A DNA stretch of 64,000 nucleotides, taken from the NCBI RefSeq assembly GCF_042453785.1, contig NC_091667.1, positions 34,030,001-34,094,000 of the forward strand, in the 5' to 3' direction. Position 1 is the first letter of the stretch; the number at the start of each line of letters is the position of its first letter. The notes beneath the pieces are model-generated. The model worked only from the letters and a program-made list of their open reading frames with translations. It did no database searches and was not told the DNA's origin. This DNA comes from Malus domestica (taxonomy: Eukaryota > Streptophyta > Magnoliopsida > Rosales > Rosaceae). Below are positions 1-12,240 of the stretch, piece by piece. The position numbers and the translations under genes were made by a program.

Positions 1-3000
1 TTTTGAGATCTATTTCCTTGTAGAACTTAAATATGTGATTTTTTGTCCTAGCATTTTCGTGGTTATTCTATTGTGGTGTACTTTGAAAAGATATAATATA
101 TCTATGAATAATAGCTCTAGGATGACTGGATCTGATATATTTTTTATCAGAACGAATGATGTTTTAAAGCAAACATTGTTTTGACAAACATATGCTTTCA
201 TAATTTTATATTTTAACTGCATTGGTGATTTGTTTGTTGCACTAAGGATTTCTATTGATTTATGAAAATATTTAGTAGGAATTAAACCTTTATGGATACA
301 ATTTAAATTTGCACCTGAATCGATTAAGGCAATTGTTTCTATCTAGAAATCCTCAATTATTATTTTTACTTTAGAATATCATTTATGGATTCTAATCTTT
401 TGCAGTAATCCTAATACTAAGTTTTGTGTTGGATTATCTACGGGTTTGGATTCTAATTCTTAATCAGATGTAGAATTATTTTGTTTTTCATCTGATGGGG
501 TTGGATTTCATTGTTCCTAAGAAATTCTTATGTTTGAATGCTACTGAGGTGTGAACAAATTTCTAGGTTTTCTAATTTTAGAAACTTAATTTCTTCTTTG
601 ATCTTATTGACTTCTCTTTGTAAATCCTTCACTGTAATTTCTTTCTTAGTTTTACTAAACATTTCCAGGGTTGTACTAAGACAGATTTTTGGAGTTACTT
701 GTGGTTGACTACTACTCTCCTCTTCTTGGGAAACTAACTTCTTAAGCTTTTTTTAAGTACAATGATTTTAATTCAGGGTCATCTATTTTACTGATTAACT
801 CGATAAAAAAATCTTCTTGTTCTTCTTGTTTATTAAGGATTGAATTTCTCTTACAACAAGTATCTGTGCATCCTATCTTATTGTCAGGGGATGAAAGGCT
901 ACTTAAGGAATAACTGGAAGAAGATGAATTAAACTCTAAATCATCTTCAGATTGACTATGGTTTGTGTCTCTTAATTCTAAAACTTAAATTAACTGGACT
1001 TTCTCTTCTTCAAAGATCTTTAACTGGTTGATTATTTTCTTGACTCTACATTTGTTTGCATAGTGACCGAATTGGCCACACTTGTAGCAATTTCCTTTTT
1101 GTTCTTTGTTTTTCGAAGTGGAATTTTCCTGAGGGCTTCGTCTTCCACTTCTTGTTGGACTTGGGTTTCTCGTAAAAATTATTTGTTTCAAAATTCTTAT
1201 TTGTTAATTGTTTTTTGTTGTATTTGGGGTTTCTCGTACTTGGGTACCTATTATAGGTTTCTGATTTCTTCCTTTTGTTGGACGAAGCAATAGTGGGTGA
1301 TTCATATTTGGCTATTGACTTGTCTTTGTTGACTTGTTTTGTGATTTTCATATAAATACACATTTTTAATCTTTCCTTCTGGATAATATTAATAATATTT
1401 CCATAAGTAAGGGTATTATATGGTATGATACCTTCTTCATTGACTAAAACTTGTCTGATTTTGTGGGCAAACAAGTTTGGCAAACCATTAATGAATTTTT
1501 ATTTCCAAAATGGTTGATTACTGTCTTCTCTAAGCATGACTCTAGATATGAAAACATCTTTGTACCATCTAAAATCACTAAAGGACATCTTAAGTTACTA
1601 AGTTGGTCATGAATTCTTGAGGTGACATTACTGGGCATTCCTATGAAATGTTCTATGATTGTGAAAAGTAATGTGTTTACTGCGTATGGGACTCCCATTT
1701 TGATTTGTTCATCCAAAATAGGTGTTCCTTCTTCATCTCGTTTGACTGCATTTCTAATTTTGTTTTTGGATTGTTCAGTGAGATGGTTTTCCCCCTAGAA
1801 ATGAAGCATTCTTGTAAATTTAATGACCAAAAGGTCGACAACTTGGGTTTGACTGAGATTATGGTTGGTTCATAACTACTAGCAACCATAGAGATGTGTT
1901 GTAATTTTTTTAAATAATTCTTGTTCTGATAAACCATATGTATTCCATTCATAAAGTTTATCTGTTGAGACTGAGAATTGGTTTTGGAAGTTTCTCTCCT
2001 CAAACTAGATATCTGGAGGTGTTGGCCTTGGATACAATTCTTGGTAAGAGTTTTTGGGTTGACTTTTGTGTTTGTGATTCATTTTAGTTCAAGATTCTGG
2101 AAAGCTTCTTCTACTTTCCTGATTGAACTTGTTTCACTTTCTCCTTTTGAATCCCACCTCACAGAAGTTGTTTTTGGTTGAGATTCATCTGAGTGTTGTA
2201 AGATATTAACTGTTTTCTCTTGTTTTAACTCTCTTAACATCTGATCTATTTTTTACGGACAAGGATTGTCTGCCCTCCCTTTTTCCATGCCCTTCCATGC
2301 CCTCATGTTTGTGTGGTCACGGTTAAGCCACGTCAACATTTTATATTACTATTCATGTTTGTCTTATTATCTTTATAAAAAATTAATATAAAATGTTAAC
2401 GTGGCTTAACCGTGACCACACAAAACATGAGGACATGAAAGGGCATGGAAAAAGGGAGGGCAGACAATCCTTGTCCATTTTTTACTAGTGGAAATTATCT
2501 TTAGAGTTGTTGACGAGGTATTTGGGAAGTTGACTAAGGGCTTTTCCTTAATTGTGGGTTTTGGATGTGAAAGTCTTTCTATTTTGGTTTCAATTTTATT
2601 TAACTGTTTTCCTATGGTGTGTAGATACTGATTTTTGAAATTGTTTTGTTCAATGACAGGTTTGACTCATGCATCTTCTTTGGGAAGCTTGAAATGAGTG
2701 GTTGGGATTTGTGTGTTTGCGGTTTGTGATCAAGATCGTTTGTGGTGATGGGTGACTAGAAGAGACTATGGTCTTATCTTCTTTAACCCAATTTTCTTTG
2801 GTGATACTTTTCAGATCAGTAATATTTTTCAACAAAATTGAAGAAAAATACTTCAAATATGTGTTTTTTTCATGAAATTGGTCTATTTATCGTAAATGTC
2901 TAATTTTTGTTCTTTCGTACATTTTTTTCCAACGGATTTTGAATGATTTGTTTAGGACTAGCAATTGGTGATGTACCTGAATTGCTTTTCAGATGCTGCT

Positions 3001-3910
3001 AGGGAAGTTTGTTCTTCTTGGTGTTGGGTTTGGTATTGTGGGTGTGTAACCCGAGAGGTAGTTTCTACTGATTTTAACTTCATGTTGATTAAATCATTAA
3101 TCAACTCTTGTTGGGCGACTACTGAGTTGGTTTCTACCGATTTTAATTTCTTATTGGCTAGAGAATTGATTAGATCTTGGTCTCAATTCACCATGTCGGT
3201 TAATGTGGATCTAGAAAAAGAATTTCTAACTAGTTCTCTCAACCTGTTTGATTAGCTTAACTCGTGTAGATGGACACTTGATTTTTCTAGTTGGAGGGTT
3301 GAAATTGATTTTAACTGTTTCGTCAAAGTATTGTTCTATGTTATCTAAGTTGACCAAACTATTTTGTATGCTTACTGGTTTACTTTCGTTAATCAAACAC
3401 CAATCTGAGGGCATATTAATATCTAACCATTTAATAGTTCTAGGTATTTTGATGTTAGCATTCTCTTGATTGGTTTGGATCAAGAGTGTGTGATCTCAAG
3501 GACTTTTGACTAAGTTTTGGAAATTCATGTTTGTTCATGTAACTTTGTAGTAAACTCTAAAGATTAAGGCTAATGGTTGGACAACTTCAAGGACTTGACA
3601 CCTTGAAGTTTTGATGTTTAATGTGAGTGCTTTCGGCATATGAGGATCTGAAAGGCTTATTGTGAGATTTGGAAAACAATCGAAATGAATTGGCCCGTTA
3701 CAAAGGCTTGACTCGATCATTCCTAGAATGCTATCACTGAAGTCAGTGAACTTTGCATCTCGGAAACTTAACAAAATAGAGATATAAATGCCTCTTCTTG
3801 TTAAAGGTTTGACTGCGCACATAACTGCTTCGGCATCTGGGTTAGGGGAAAAGAAAGAAATAGGTACACAGTTTCCTCTCTTTGATGTTTGCTTTGCTAG
3901 CAACCTGTAA
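1..3910 (-). mobile_element. Endogenous pararetrovirus fossil (Caulimoviridae, Florendovirus-like), runs off the left edge
   Basis: This is a fossil viral copy on the minus strand. Reading from high to low coordinates, the parts are: a movement-protein region of the 30K type (about 3.9-3.2 kb), a long poorly conserved middle, a coat-protein/gag region (about 2.0-1.0 kb) ending in a CCHC zinc knuckle (around 1.1 kb), and an aspartic-protease region with an IDSGA-like motif (around 0.33 kb). The reverse transcriptase and RNase H would lie beyond the left edge. This part order is that of plant pararetroviruses, and the movement protein separates it from LTR retrotransposons. It is broken many times over and clearly not functional. 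A Mutator-type MITE sits inside it, so the integration is older than that insertion. The exact right boundary is not visible; homology-like coding fades near 3.91 kb. Confidence 0.8.
2257..2476. mobile_element. Mutator-type MITE inserted in the pararetrovirus fossil
   Basis: This 220-bp element folds almost completely on itself. Its terminal inverted repeats begin GGACAAGGATTGTCTGCCC and the two arms match over roughly 90 bases each. A perfect 9-bp target duplication, attttttac, lies at 2248-2256 and 2477-2485. A 9-bp duplication with long TIRs is typical of Mutator-like elements. There is no coding capacity. Related copies lie at 9250-9466 and 24024-24235, and more diverged ones near 26.3 and 49.9 kb. 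Confidence 0.9.
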
Positions 3911-4159
3911 TTTCAAGATTTCAATTTGCATTGATAATTAGAGGACTGACCACCATGGGGGAATGGGTTTTGGGTTTCTTACAAGAAGAAAAAATGTCAG
4001 AGAAAGGAAGAGCGAGAGAGGTGGAGGTTTTGCCAGCAGCTTCAAACCTATGGGGATTAATTCCCAGCAATTCAAACCTATTAGGCTAGGGATTGGGACT
4101 AAACCTAATTGATACAGCGCAAACTTCGTTGGTCACATCTTCAAGAAATTTTTCAGGAA

Positions 4160-4312
4160 AATTTTAACGAAAAGCTCTCAGTACTATTTATTTTAATGAA
4201 AATCATATTTTTATACTAAAAAGTCAATCCTGGTACTATTCATTTTACCCTTTATTTTGTCATTATCATTAAAACTCAAAATTTTCAGACCCTTTTTATT
4301 AATTTTCATATT
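4160..4312 (+). mobile_element. Short AT-rich MITE, TTTTAACGAAAA family, copy 1
   Basis: This is one of five copies in the window of a repeat of about 150 bp. It starts near TTTTAACGAAAA, contains a conserved core (atcatatttttacactaaaaagtc-like, then ttaccctttattttgtc), and ends near attaatttttc. The ends form a short imperfect inverted repeat. Other copies are near 22.05, 26.93, 29.01 and 47.14 kb. Nothing coding is seen. Confidence 0.7.
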
Positions 4313-5179
4313 TTTCAGAATTCCAGGCACAAATGCCAACTGGTTTTCCGGGTTTATCAAAATTAGACAGCTGGATCTCCTTTTCTCTCTACAGCGATGG
4401 AGCTTTCTCATCAGTCTCTGGTGTAGTCCCATCAGCATGAGGCACGGGTTGCCCAGAGATCAACGTGGGTGATAGTGCCAACTCTTGGTGGCCATCAGAA
4501 ACAGCAGGCAGCAAAAGTGGAGGAACCACGGGTTAAAAAACCAAGTCATTTTGTACCATGGGAGTAAAGAAATGAATGATGACCATCTCCGGATATATTT
4601 TAGGAGAATTTCAGAGATCTTTTAATTATATTTGTTTATTACATATTGTACAGTAAAATATTAGTGTAAATATTTTTATTAAAAATTAAATACTTAATAA
4701 AAATTAACTATATAATATACGAAGAATGAATTTTAAAAGATTCTCAAGATAATTACAAAGAGAATTCTCGTTCAAAAGAAATGGGTAGCCATCCTCGTTG
4801 AGTTGAGGCCATATCGGAAACCGTAAAGGCGTAAAGTTATAGATAAATAAATAAAGGGAAAATTAGGTTCAAATTTGATCCATATTATACTAGTTTATTG
4901 TGAGGCTCACTTTCTCTCTTCTAATGTTAATAACATCGTTTATTCAAAAAAACCAATAAGTTTTTACATCCTGTTTTTTTGTTACTCCATTAATTAAAAT
5001 CTTATTCATTTTCAATTTTTGATCAAGGTTCTTGGGTATTAATAACATCATTAATTATTTGAATAATAAAATATTTTTATTTTTAAATATATTCCTTTAA
5101 TGTTAAAAATGTTACAATTAGTATATTTATATTTATGGCTAAATTTTTTATCATATATTTTTATTTTTAGTTTGTACCT
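4313..5179. other. Intergenic, AT-rich; partial SINE-like tail
   Basis: No gene is supported here. Around 4860-4960 there is a partial copy of the SINE-like repeat seen complete at 26078-26222: the 3' part with ggctcac...aataacatcgtttattcaaaa. The rest is AT-rich and unremarkable. Confidence 0.45.
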
Positions 5180-5187
5180 ATTTTTAA

Positions 5188-5624
5188 CAAGGTTCTAAAA
5201 AACGCTAGACGCTAGTCGGGCGGTGGGCTAGGGCCTAGCGCCTAGGCGGATTTAGGTAAATTTCTTGTATATCTTGTAAATAAGTGCATATTGACACCTA
5301 AAAAAAACTATACTTGTATGGATAATAAAATAATGATAAAATGCAAATTAGGTACACTATTTCCATAAGTATTGGATGAACTTGTAGTAAATCCATTATT
5401 TGCATATTAGATACACCATTTCCATAAGTATACCACCATGAAACCAAAAAAGAAAAAAGCACGCAATTAATAAAAAAAAAAAAAAAAAACCTCCTAGGAC
5501 CGCCTAGCCCGCCAAGCCGCCCAACCCTCCTAGCCTGCCTAGGCCCAACCAGATTTTTCCGCGCGATTTGCCCAAAAACGCCTCGGTTGCTAGGCGGCCG
5601 CCTAGGGCGTTTTTTAGAACACTG
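5188..5624. mobile_element. hAT-type MITE, 437 bp
   Basis: The termini are CAAGGTTCTAAAAAACG and, on the opposite strand, CAGTGTTCTAAAAAACG. A perfect 8-bp target duplication, atttttaa, lies at 5180-5187 and 5625-5632. Both subterminal regions are rich in CCTAGGCGG-like words, so GC-rich ends enclose an AT-rich centre. The 8-bp duplication and CA-starting TIRs point to the hAT superfamily. There is no transposase, so it is non-autonomous. Confidence 0.88.
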
Positions 5625-6172
5625 ATTTTTAATTTGCAAATATTTTTTAATTTTTACCCATATATTAGTTTCTTTTTGTACCCATATTTTTTAAAGTTTT
5701 ATTTGTATTTGTACCCATGTGTATACCGTCATGTGACATTGTATATTTAATCAATGATAGAAAAATTACATATGATATATTTATGTTTTATGCCTAAACT
5801 TTGTATCATATATTTATATTTTTAGTTTGTAACCACTTTTAATTTGCAACATTTTTTAAAAATATTTGTAGTATTTTCTTTTCAGTTTTATTTTGTACCC
5901 ATGTATTAATTTCTTTTAGCGCCTATATTTTTAAAAATTCATTTGTATTCATAATTTTTTATTTGTACCCTAATTTATTTCTAATGTACCCATTCTTCTT
6001 TATTAATTACCACTTTGTTATATGTGAAATGTACCAATTTTTTTAACACTATGGATACATTCTTTATAAAGTTTATTTGTATTTGTATTTGTACCCATAT
6101 ATTTTTTTTATTTGTACTTTTTATTTTCCTAAATGTACCCATGCTAATTATATGTACCCATTCATGTAAAAC

Positions 6173-8516
6173 TGACACACCCCGACCGAAGTCGAGACGT
6201 ACTGGCCATCACGTGAGAGTGACCAAGCCATGAGCACAAGGCGGAAGTGAAAAAAAAAGAAGAGAAAAACTAACAATTTAAAACCAATCAACTAACAATC
6301 CCAATAAGAAAGGATGCTAGTGAGGATTTAAGTATATACATACACTTTCAGAGTAAGAAGATAGTCTAGTTGCAGTCAAGGGGACGATTGCTAAATACAA
6401 CACCCGAAGGTGAATCCTACGTTTTCGGATTCTGTCAGAACACCGTTGGATTCCTCGTGGCCACCAAACTCTGCTATCTATGACCTGGAGGGGCGGAAAA
6501 AAAACAAAGTTGAGTAGGTCAGTAAAACACATTTACACGAAAACCTTATTTTCCTTTGAATATATTAACCCCTCGCCGTAAAACAAGTATATGATTATTT
6601 TCCCAGAAATTAGAATACATAAATAAGTATATAAATATATCATTTCAATTCAATTCATGCTTTACACATTCATAAACATATGCATGCCATGCCAATATAT
6701 CACAAAGTACACAATTCAGGTAAGAATAATTTCATAGAAATATGATATGTTAGCCGGAACCCCTGAGGTGGTCTGTACGACTGAGTTTATAACTCAATAG
6801 TTAATCTAGCCGGAGTCACTATAATGACCTATACGGCAATATACTGCACATAAGTCGGAACCACTGAAAAATGTATGTACGACAAGGTTGGGTGTAATAT
6901 ATAATTATGGTCAATTCTACTCTCTCAATGCTAGCTGTGCGATAATACGTTAGTCACCTACGAGTCGGAACCACTTATAGTGGTCTGTACAACAAGATTG
7001 TGCATCTAATTAGATCCAATGTGAGCATATGGTGCGGGAGGTGACATAATATACAGGCATGTGCCATCTTTCTTTGGCTAAATCACAATCACCCTGGGTG
7101 CAAGTTTATGAGTTAACGGTTCTCAATCACATATCGCATCATCGATGATTTACATAACCAAACACAATTTACCTGAACTTACCTGTGCCTCCACAGCACC
7201 ACATTTATATATATAAGGTATTACACATCAATTCATGTACGAAACATAATTGTATATGCATGGCATTTATGGCATGACATTTAAATTGCATTTCCTTTAA
7301 ATACGTTTTCTGGGAAAAACTTCATGTGTGTATATATATATATATACTGAAAATAATTGCCCACTCACTGAGATGTCAATGGGTCGTAGCCCCCGAGCCT
7401 CGATTGATTACGCTCGTCCCGAGAATATGCCTCACTTATAGGCGTAATAATCGAATAAACGTTATTTAACGCACATAACCAACAATAAGTAATAACTTCT
7501 CATATATTGCTCAAATTGGGTATATGAATATGCCACCATGACCTACACAACCTCAGGATCATCCCCAATTTTTTAGATAAATTTTTGGAAGCCTCACGCG
7601 CCGACAATGGCACGGCCAGACGCGCCCTCATGCGAGGCCATGTGCCAGGCACACTGACGACATCAGTTAACGCCGTCAGGAATATTTCGAGAATATTCCG
7701 TTAAGTCCTAACATAATCCATCCAAACTAACTGACGGCGTCGGAATATTCCATCAAACTTGACGGAATATTCCGTCGTCTCCTTCTTCAGAACTCCAACG
7801 ACCATCGTCGGTGCCGGAAAATTGGAAAATTTTCTAACTATGATTTCTTCTTCATTTTTGCACCATTTTCTACGTACTTTATACCAAAATGAAGATCTCA
7901 CAAAGATGAAACAACCGTACCTGGCTTGACCTTCGACTCGTCGGAAATTGGCCGGAAAAAGCCTCGATAATTCTGGCCATATTTGAAACTTTCCGTTCTC
8001 ACTATTCCAACGTCCAAATCTTCAAACGAAGTACTCTGAGCTTCGTAAGGACCTCTTTAAGCTCCCTATGTCCTTTAAATTCCCTAAAAATCAACATTTT
8101 ACGTGACCATGAATAGTACCTCAAATCGGGTTTTGTGATTCGACGTGAAATCGAAGGTAATCTTACCTATATTTGGTACCCTTGAACTCGTGAGGACCAT
8201 AGGAACACAATGGTACCATTTTCTTCTTCTATCTGCCATGTTTGCAAGGGCTTCTGGTTGTGTCCGTACAAGAGAGAAGAGAGAGAGTGAGTCTGAGAGA
8301 GAGAGAGAGCACGGGAATGAGAGAGAGTGTGTGGGTAGGTGGGTGTGTGTGTGGTCCAAAAGCTACCAACCAAAACTAAGAAAAATCTTAGTTCTAATTG
8401 GGTCACCAATCCCAAATACTTACACCAAAATATATCGTACACATATCATTCAACGTCCGAGGGTATTCCCGTCTTTTCACGTCAACAAGAATTATTTTTC
8501 GGGACGGGCTGTGACA
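6173..8516. mobile_element. Solo LTR (or internally featureless TG...CA element), 2,344 bp
   Basis: The element begins TGACACACCCCGACCG and ends GGGACGGGCTGTGACA. It is flanked by a perfect 5-bp duplication, aaaac, at 6168-6172 and 8517-8521. TG...CA ends with a 5-bp duplication are the mark of an LTR integration, and no internal gag-pol region is seen, so a solo LTR is the simplest reading. It holds several spaced copies of a cGGAACCactnnnnnTGGTCTGTACgacaa-like word between 6.74 and 7.0 kb. A GA/GT-rich stretch lies at 8.27-8.36 kb. Treated as a fossil; the integration looks structurally whole as a solo LTR. Confidence 0.82.
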
Positions 8517-8760
8517 AAAACTTTTTAGTCTTAAAATGTACTCATTTTTAAATATACCAATTTGTTATATGTAAAATATACCCACTTTTTTTTTATATAT
8601 ATATAAAATCTATTCAATTTTTTTTCTAATCCATTTTTAAACTTATATGGGTACATTAAATTTTTTTTGTTAATTTTGAAGAATGTACCCATGTTTTGAT
8701 ACAATAAATTTTTTGGTTAATTTTGATGAATGTACCCATGTTTATATATATACACACACA

Positions 8761-9249
8761 CAATAATATATTTATATTTTAATATTTTTAATCCCACAAA
8801 TTATGATTTTTTTCTTTAAAATCTCATTTATATAAACAACTAAAATTTCTAATTTTTAATTAAAAAATATAGTAACGTACATAGAAATAAATCATTACAA
8901 TAATTTCAGAGACTTCGATCAAAAATTAAAAATCAACAAGTTTTCAATTAAAAAATATTCATAACTAAGAATAACATCCAAAGTCTCTCTAAATAAATAA
9001 AAATAAAAATAACACCACCCTTGAATTAAGTCAAGCAACGCCAAAAGTGAATATAGGATGAATCTCCAGATAAAGATTTCAAATTTATGCGGAGAGATTT
9101 CGTTTGGAAGACTTTCTCAATAAAGCAATTTCAAAGAGAAATTAGCTGATTATAAAAGCCGAAACCACGTGGCGAGTTTCCATTAGTCACGTCTTCCAGC
9201 GAGGATTCCTTCTCCAAGATAAAATCCGCTGATGTGAAAACCGATTTGT
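8761..9249. other. Intergenic, nothing recognised
   Basis: AT-rich sequence without a supported gene or repeat boundary. Confidence 0.5.
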
Positions 9250-9466
9250 ACCCGGCTTCTCTGCTTTTCTATTTTTCATACACTTCTATCTTCTCCTATT
9301 TTTGTACGGTAACGGTTAAACTATGTTAATATTTTATATTAATTTTTTATAGAGATAATAAGATAAAAAATAATAATAATATAAAATATTAACGTGACTT
9401 AATCGTATTCGCACAAATAAAAAAAGATAAAAGTGTATGAAAAATGAGAGAACAGAGAAGCTAGGT
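9250..9466. mobile_element. Mutator-type MITE, diverged copy
   Basis: Inverted arms pair cttctctg...tttttcatacactt on the left with its complement on the right. The AT-rich centre (ttaatattttatattaattttttat) matches the centre of the 2257-2476 element. No clear target duplication remains. Confidence 0.65.
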
Positions 9467-9957
9467 CCATTATATATAACAGCCTTGTAGGAGTGGAGCT
9501 TTCTCATCATATCAGTCTCTATAGCTGCAGACTCTCTCAAATGATCAATTATTTTTCTACATACTATATGGGTGCTCGTTCAAGGTTAGATAATTATTTT
9601 ATTCTAACATCTCTAAGGATAATCAGCAGTTTTAATCACCATGTCCAAGTCCTTGTTTGCTAAACGTTCTCTTGAATTTATCGACTTGCTATTTGAAAGT
9701 TTAATTTTTAAATTGGATGTTAAGTTTTACTTAATATTTATACCATATCTCCAGATTTTGAGATAAACGAATTAAGAAAGGCTACATTTGGAGAGAAGTC
9801 TTCAACTACGAAGCTTTTTGGAATGGGAGGGATAAGAAAGAAAACAGGTTCAGCCTTCAGGTATCTCATTAACAAATTTTGCTATTTCGTTTTGTATCTT
9901 TTTTTTTTCTTGAAGATTGTCTATCTTGAATTCTATATTAATGACTTATAGTTTCAG
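9467..9957. other. Intergenic; faint gene-like scrap
   Basis: A short reading frame after an AG at 9755 (FEINELRKATF-like) and a GTATCTC at about 9859 looks exon-like. I cannot name a family with confidence. The rest is unremarkable. Confidence 0.25.
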
Positions 9958-10095
9958 ACTTTCAAAAGATTTGTCGGCAGTTGTCTGATTATGACATTGC
10001 TAAGGTTGGTCGGCAGTTGTCTGATTAAGACACTGCTAAGGTTGGTCTTGACCACATCCCTCAGTACGAGACTACCAAAGTTGGTCTCGACCACA
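9958..10095. repeat. Imperfect tandem repeat, period about 38 bp
   Basis: Successive units carry cggcagttgtctgatta...acaytgctaaggttggt and then a diverged gaccacatccct form. About three and a half units. The period is not a multiple of three, so this is not a protein repeat. Confidence 0.7.
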
Positions 10096-10148
10096 TCCCT
10101 TGCTTCTCTGCCATCGTCACCATCAACTGCCTCGACTTCTACACTGTC

Positions 10149-10268
10149 CATATCTCGCCTTCAACCACCTCTCAGATCATCCCCAATCCATATCTCGCCT
10201 TCAACCACCTCTCAGATCATCCCCAATCCATATCTCGCCTTTAACCACCTCTCAGATCATCCCCAACC
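10149..10268. repeat. Three 40-bp tandem repeats
   Basis: Units start at 10149, 10189 and 10229 with catatctcgccttcaacca and are nearly identical, differing by one or two bases. The 40-bp period shifts frame in each unit. The long open frame across it is therefore not evidence of a gene. Confidence 0.9.
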
Positions 10269-11070
10269 CAAAGCTAGGAATCCGAGCCCTTCCTCTTTCC
10301 CTCAACCTTCCCACGCCGTTAGTACTGCATATATAATCTTGTCTTTTTATTTACATGCATTTTGGTTTTTCAGGGTTTTTATTTTGAGAATTGTTATTGG
10401 CACTCCAAAAATATCATTCTATACTCCAAAACTTTTTATATTTGAAAAGAAAGTATAGAATGAGATTTTTGAAATGTCAATAACACTTCCCTTTATTTTT
10501 ACCATTTATGTTTAATTATCTAGGAAATCAATCTCATTCATAGATCCTTAACATTCACAAATATAAATAAAGATATCTTGCAGATCGAAGCTTCTGTGTG
10601 TGTCTCTTTTGTGGAGCTAACTTGCTATTGTGGAAAATTTTGTATTATAAGCTGTGCGTTTTTTTGTTTAAATGTGATAGTTTTGAGCATCTCTAAGTAT
10701 CTCTTTTATCTTTGTGTGTGTCTCTTTTTCTTTTCATAGGATGATTCTGGTTTGTATAAAAATCTGTTGCAACCACATGCCGTTTCATCAGTGAAGGAAA
10801 CAGTCATATTTGAGTGTAGCAAAAGTCGTTTACCATATCTTGAGAGATCGCAAATGTATCTTACTAGCGCCAGCTAAGTTTGAGTGCATAAAATAGTTAT
10901 GTTTCTTCTATTCTTTTATTTATTAAAGTTGTGTTTGTATTTTTAATGCATTTGTTACATCAAATTCCCTGAATATTTTACGTATAGTTCTCATGATTTT
11001 GTTTTTTCAGTTTCAAAGATACTACTAAGTTGTAACTTGTAACCATCATATGAAATAATTATAAGACATA
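10269..11070. other. Intergenic, nothing recognised
   Basis: No supported coding region. Near 10.40-10.48 kb a short palindromic stretch pairs attggcactccaaaaatatc with its complement near cattttgaaatgtcaataac. It may be a tiny decayed MITE. Confidence 0.35.
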
Positions 11071-11205
11071 AAGTCATGGAGTCATGGAGGTTGAAAAGGG
11101 TTGTAAGTTCTTATACAACACATGGAGTCATGGAGGTTGAAAAGGATTGTAAGTTCTTATACAAGACAAAGTCATGGAGTCATGGAGGTTGAAAAGGGTT
11201 GTTGT
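11071..11205. repeat. Tandem repeat around gtcatggaggttgaaaagg
   Basis: The word gtcatggaggttgaaaagg recurs at 11081, 11127 and 11179, followed by ttgtaagttcttatacaa in the first two units. Spacing is 46 and 52 bp. Confidence 0.8.
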
Positions 11206-12019
11206 TGGGGTGTGTGTGGAGTTGATGGGTTGAGAAGGATTGCCGTTGTTTTCAGCCATGGAAGTGGAAAAAAAAAATGGTTGTCGTTAGATAGGGCCTT
11301 TAGAAACCATGTAAAACTTAATAACCCAGAATTTCACTTCAGCACTGCGACATAGTTTGAAAAATCCTAATTGCATATGGAATAGAAAGGCCAAGGAAAG
11401 AAATTTCGATTCCACACGAATTTACGGTGGGAGAGGAGAGCAGATGGATTCTCACGGAAGAAGAATCTTGCGAGATATTGACTACCATCAACGTCTTTGA
11501 ATCTCCTCCCAAATAAGGCTGTTTATACATTTAATGAGATGTCATTCAATGATGTAACTACTACAAATGCTTGATACCAAAGCAAGCTTTCGAATGTATT
11601 TCCATACAATGCTATTTGCTAAATGCTTGAAAGCTTGTTGAAGCTCATGAAGTTATAACACATGATGGAGAAATGGCAGTTTGCTCATCACTTTCAAAGT
11701 TCAATGAAAATAGGAGATGTTAAAATGGTAATCTGCAATATTTCCTTGCAATCTCACAAAAGAATAAATGTGTAGATCTTATTTTCAATTAGAACATCTC
11801 TAATAAATGTGTAGATTTCATCACCATGCTTATCAATATAAGTCCATCTTGTGTCTTTACCAAGTCTAATAATAAAAGCCAATTGACTGAGAGCTCATAC
11901 AGAACCACTGAAATCGTAGCCTTGACGACAAAATAGTCCAAATGAACTTCGACGTAGGAAAGCTCATTGCGTTTATTGTCCTCATCTCAGCCCTCGTATA
12001 TTATTGGTTTTAGAGAGAA
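11206..12019. other. Intergenic, nothing recognised
   Basis: No coding or repeat feature could be supported. Confidence 0.4.
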
Positions 12020-12240
12020 GAATGATTGAATCTGGCCTCTTTGTCCTCCCTTTAACATTAAGTTGTGGATTAATTATCCATCCTTTGGAAGACCCACAAA
12101 ATCGCTTCTTTGATGATTCTAATTGCAAACCAAGGACTTGGTTGTTCACGAAATCATATGCATTTCATTCCATGTATTTTCTTTCCTCTCAGAAACCAAC
12201 ACCATCGAAGTTGTCAACTTCAGTGGTGAAGCCATGAATT
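12020..12240 (-). pseudogene. F-box/DUF295 gene fragment
   Basis: On the minus strand the frame runs through residues matching the intact genes at 37-52 kb. It has SERK (cf. VSERKENTW), AYDFVNNQVLG, then KKRFCGSSKGWII, the segment just after the F-box. A small insertion between TW and AYDF breaks the frame, and the F-box, promoter and C-terminal two thirds are absent. It is a decayed scrap about 25 kb from the functional cluster and in the opposite orientation. The family assignment is firm because of the word-for-word similarity; the history (old duplicate or transposed piece) is inference. Confidence 0.78.

Larger units (their letters stand above)
5100..8760. repeat. AT-rich block with recurring TTTGTACCCAT words, split by two insertions
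   Basis: Between 5.1 and 6.17 kb and again at 8.52-8.76 kb the DNA repeats variants of tttgtacccatat at irregular spacing. The hAT MITE (5188-5624) and the solo LTR (6173-8516) are inserted into this one block, as their target duplications show. The origin of the block is unknown. It is too irregular to be a simple satellite and has no open frame of interest. Confidence 0.6.

Noticed and set aside
6173-8516. A full LTR retrotransposon
   Set aside because: Only one TG...CA unit is present between the two 5-bp duplications; no gag, protease or reverse transcriptase region is seen, so solo LTR is preferred.
10149-10268. Possible CRISPR-like array
   Set aside because: The repeats are head-to-tail without spacers, and the context is a plant nuclear genome.
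9991-10458. 155-residue plus-strand open frame
   Set aside because: It spans 38- and 40-bp tandem repeats whose period is not a multiple of three and shows no conserved protein; likely chance.
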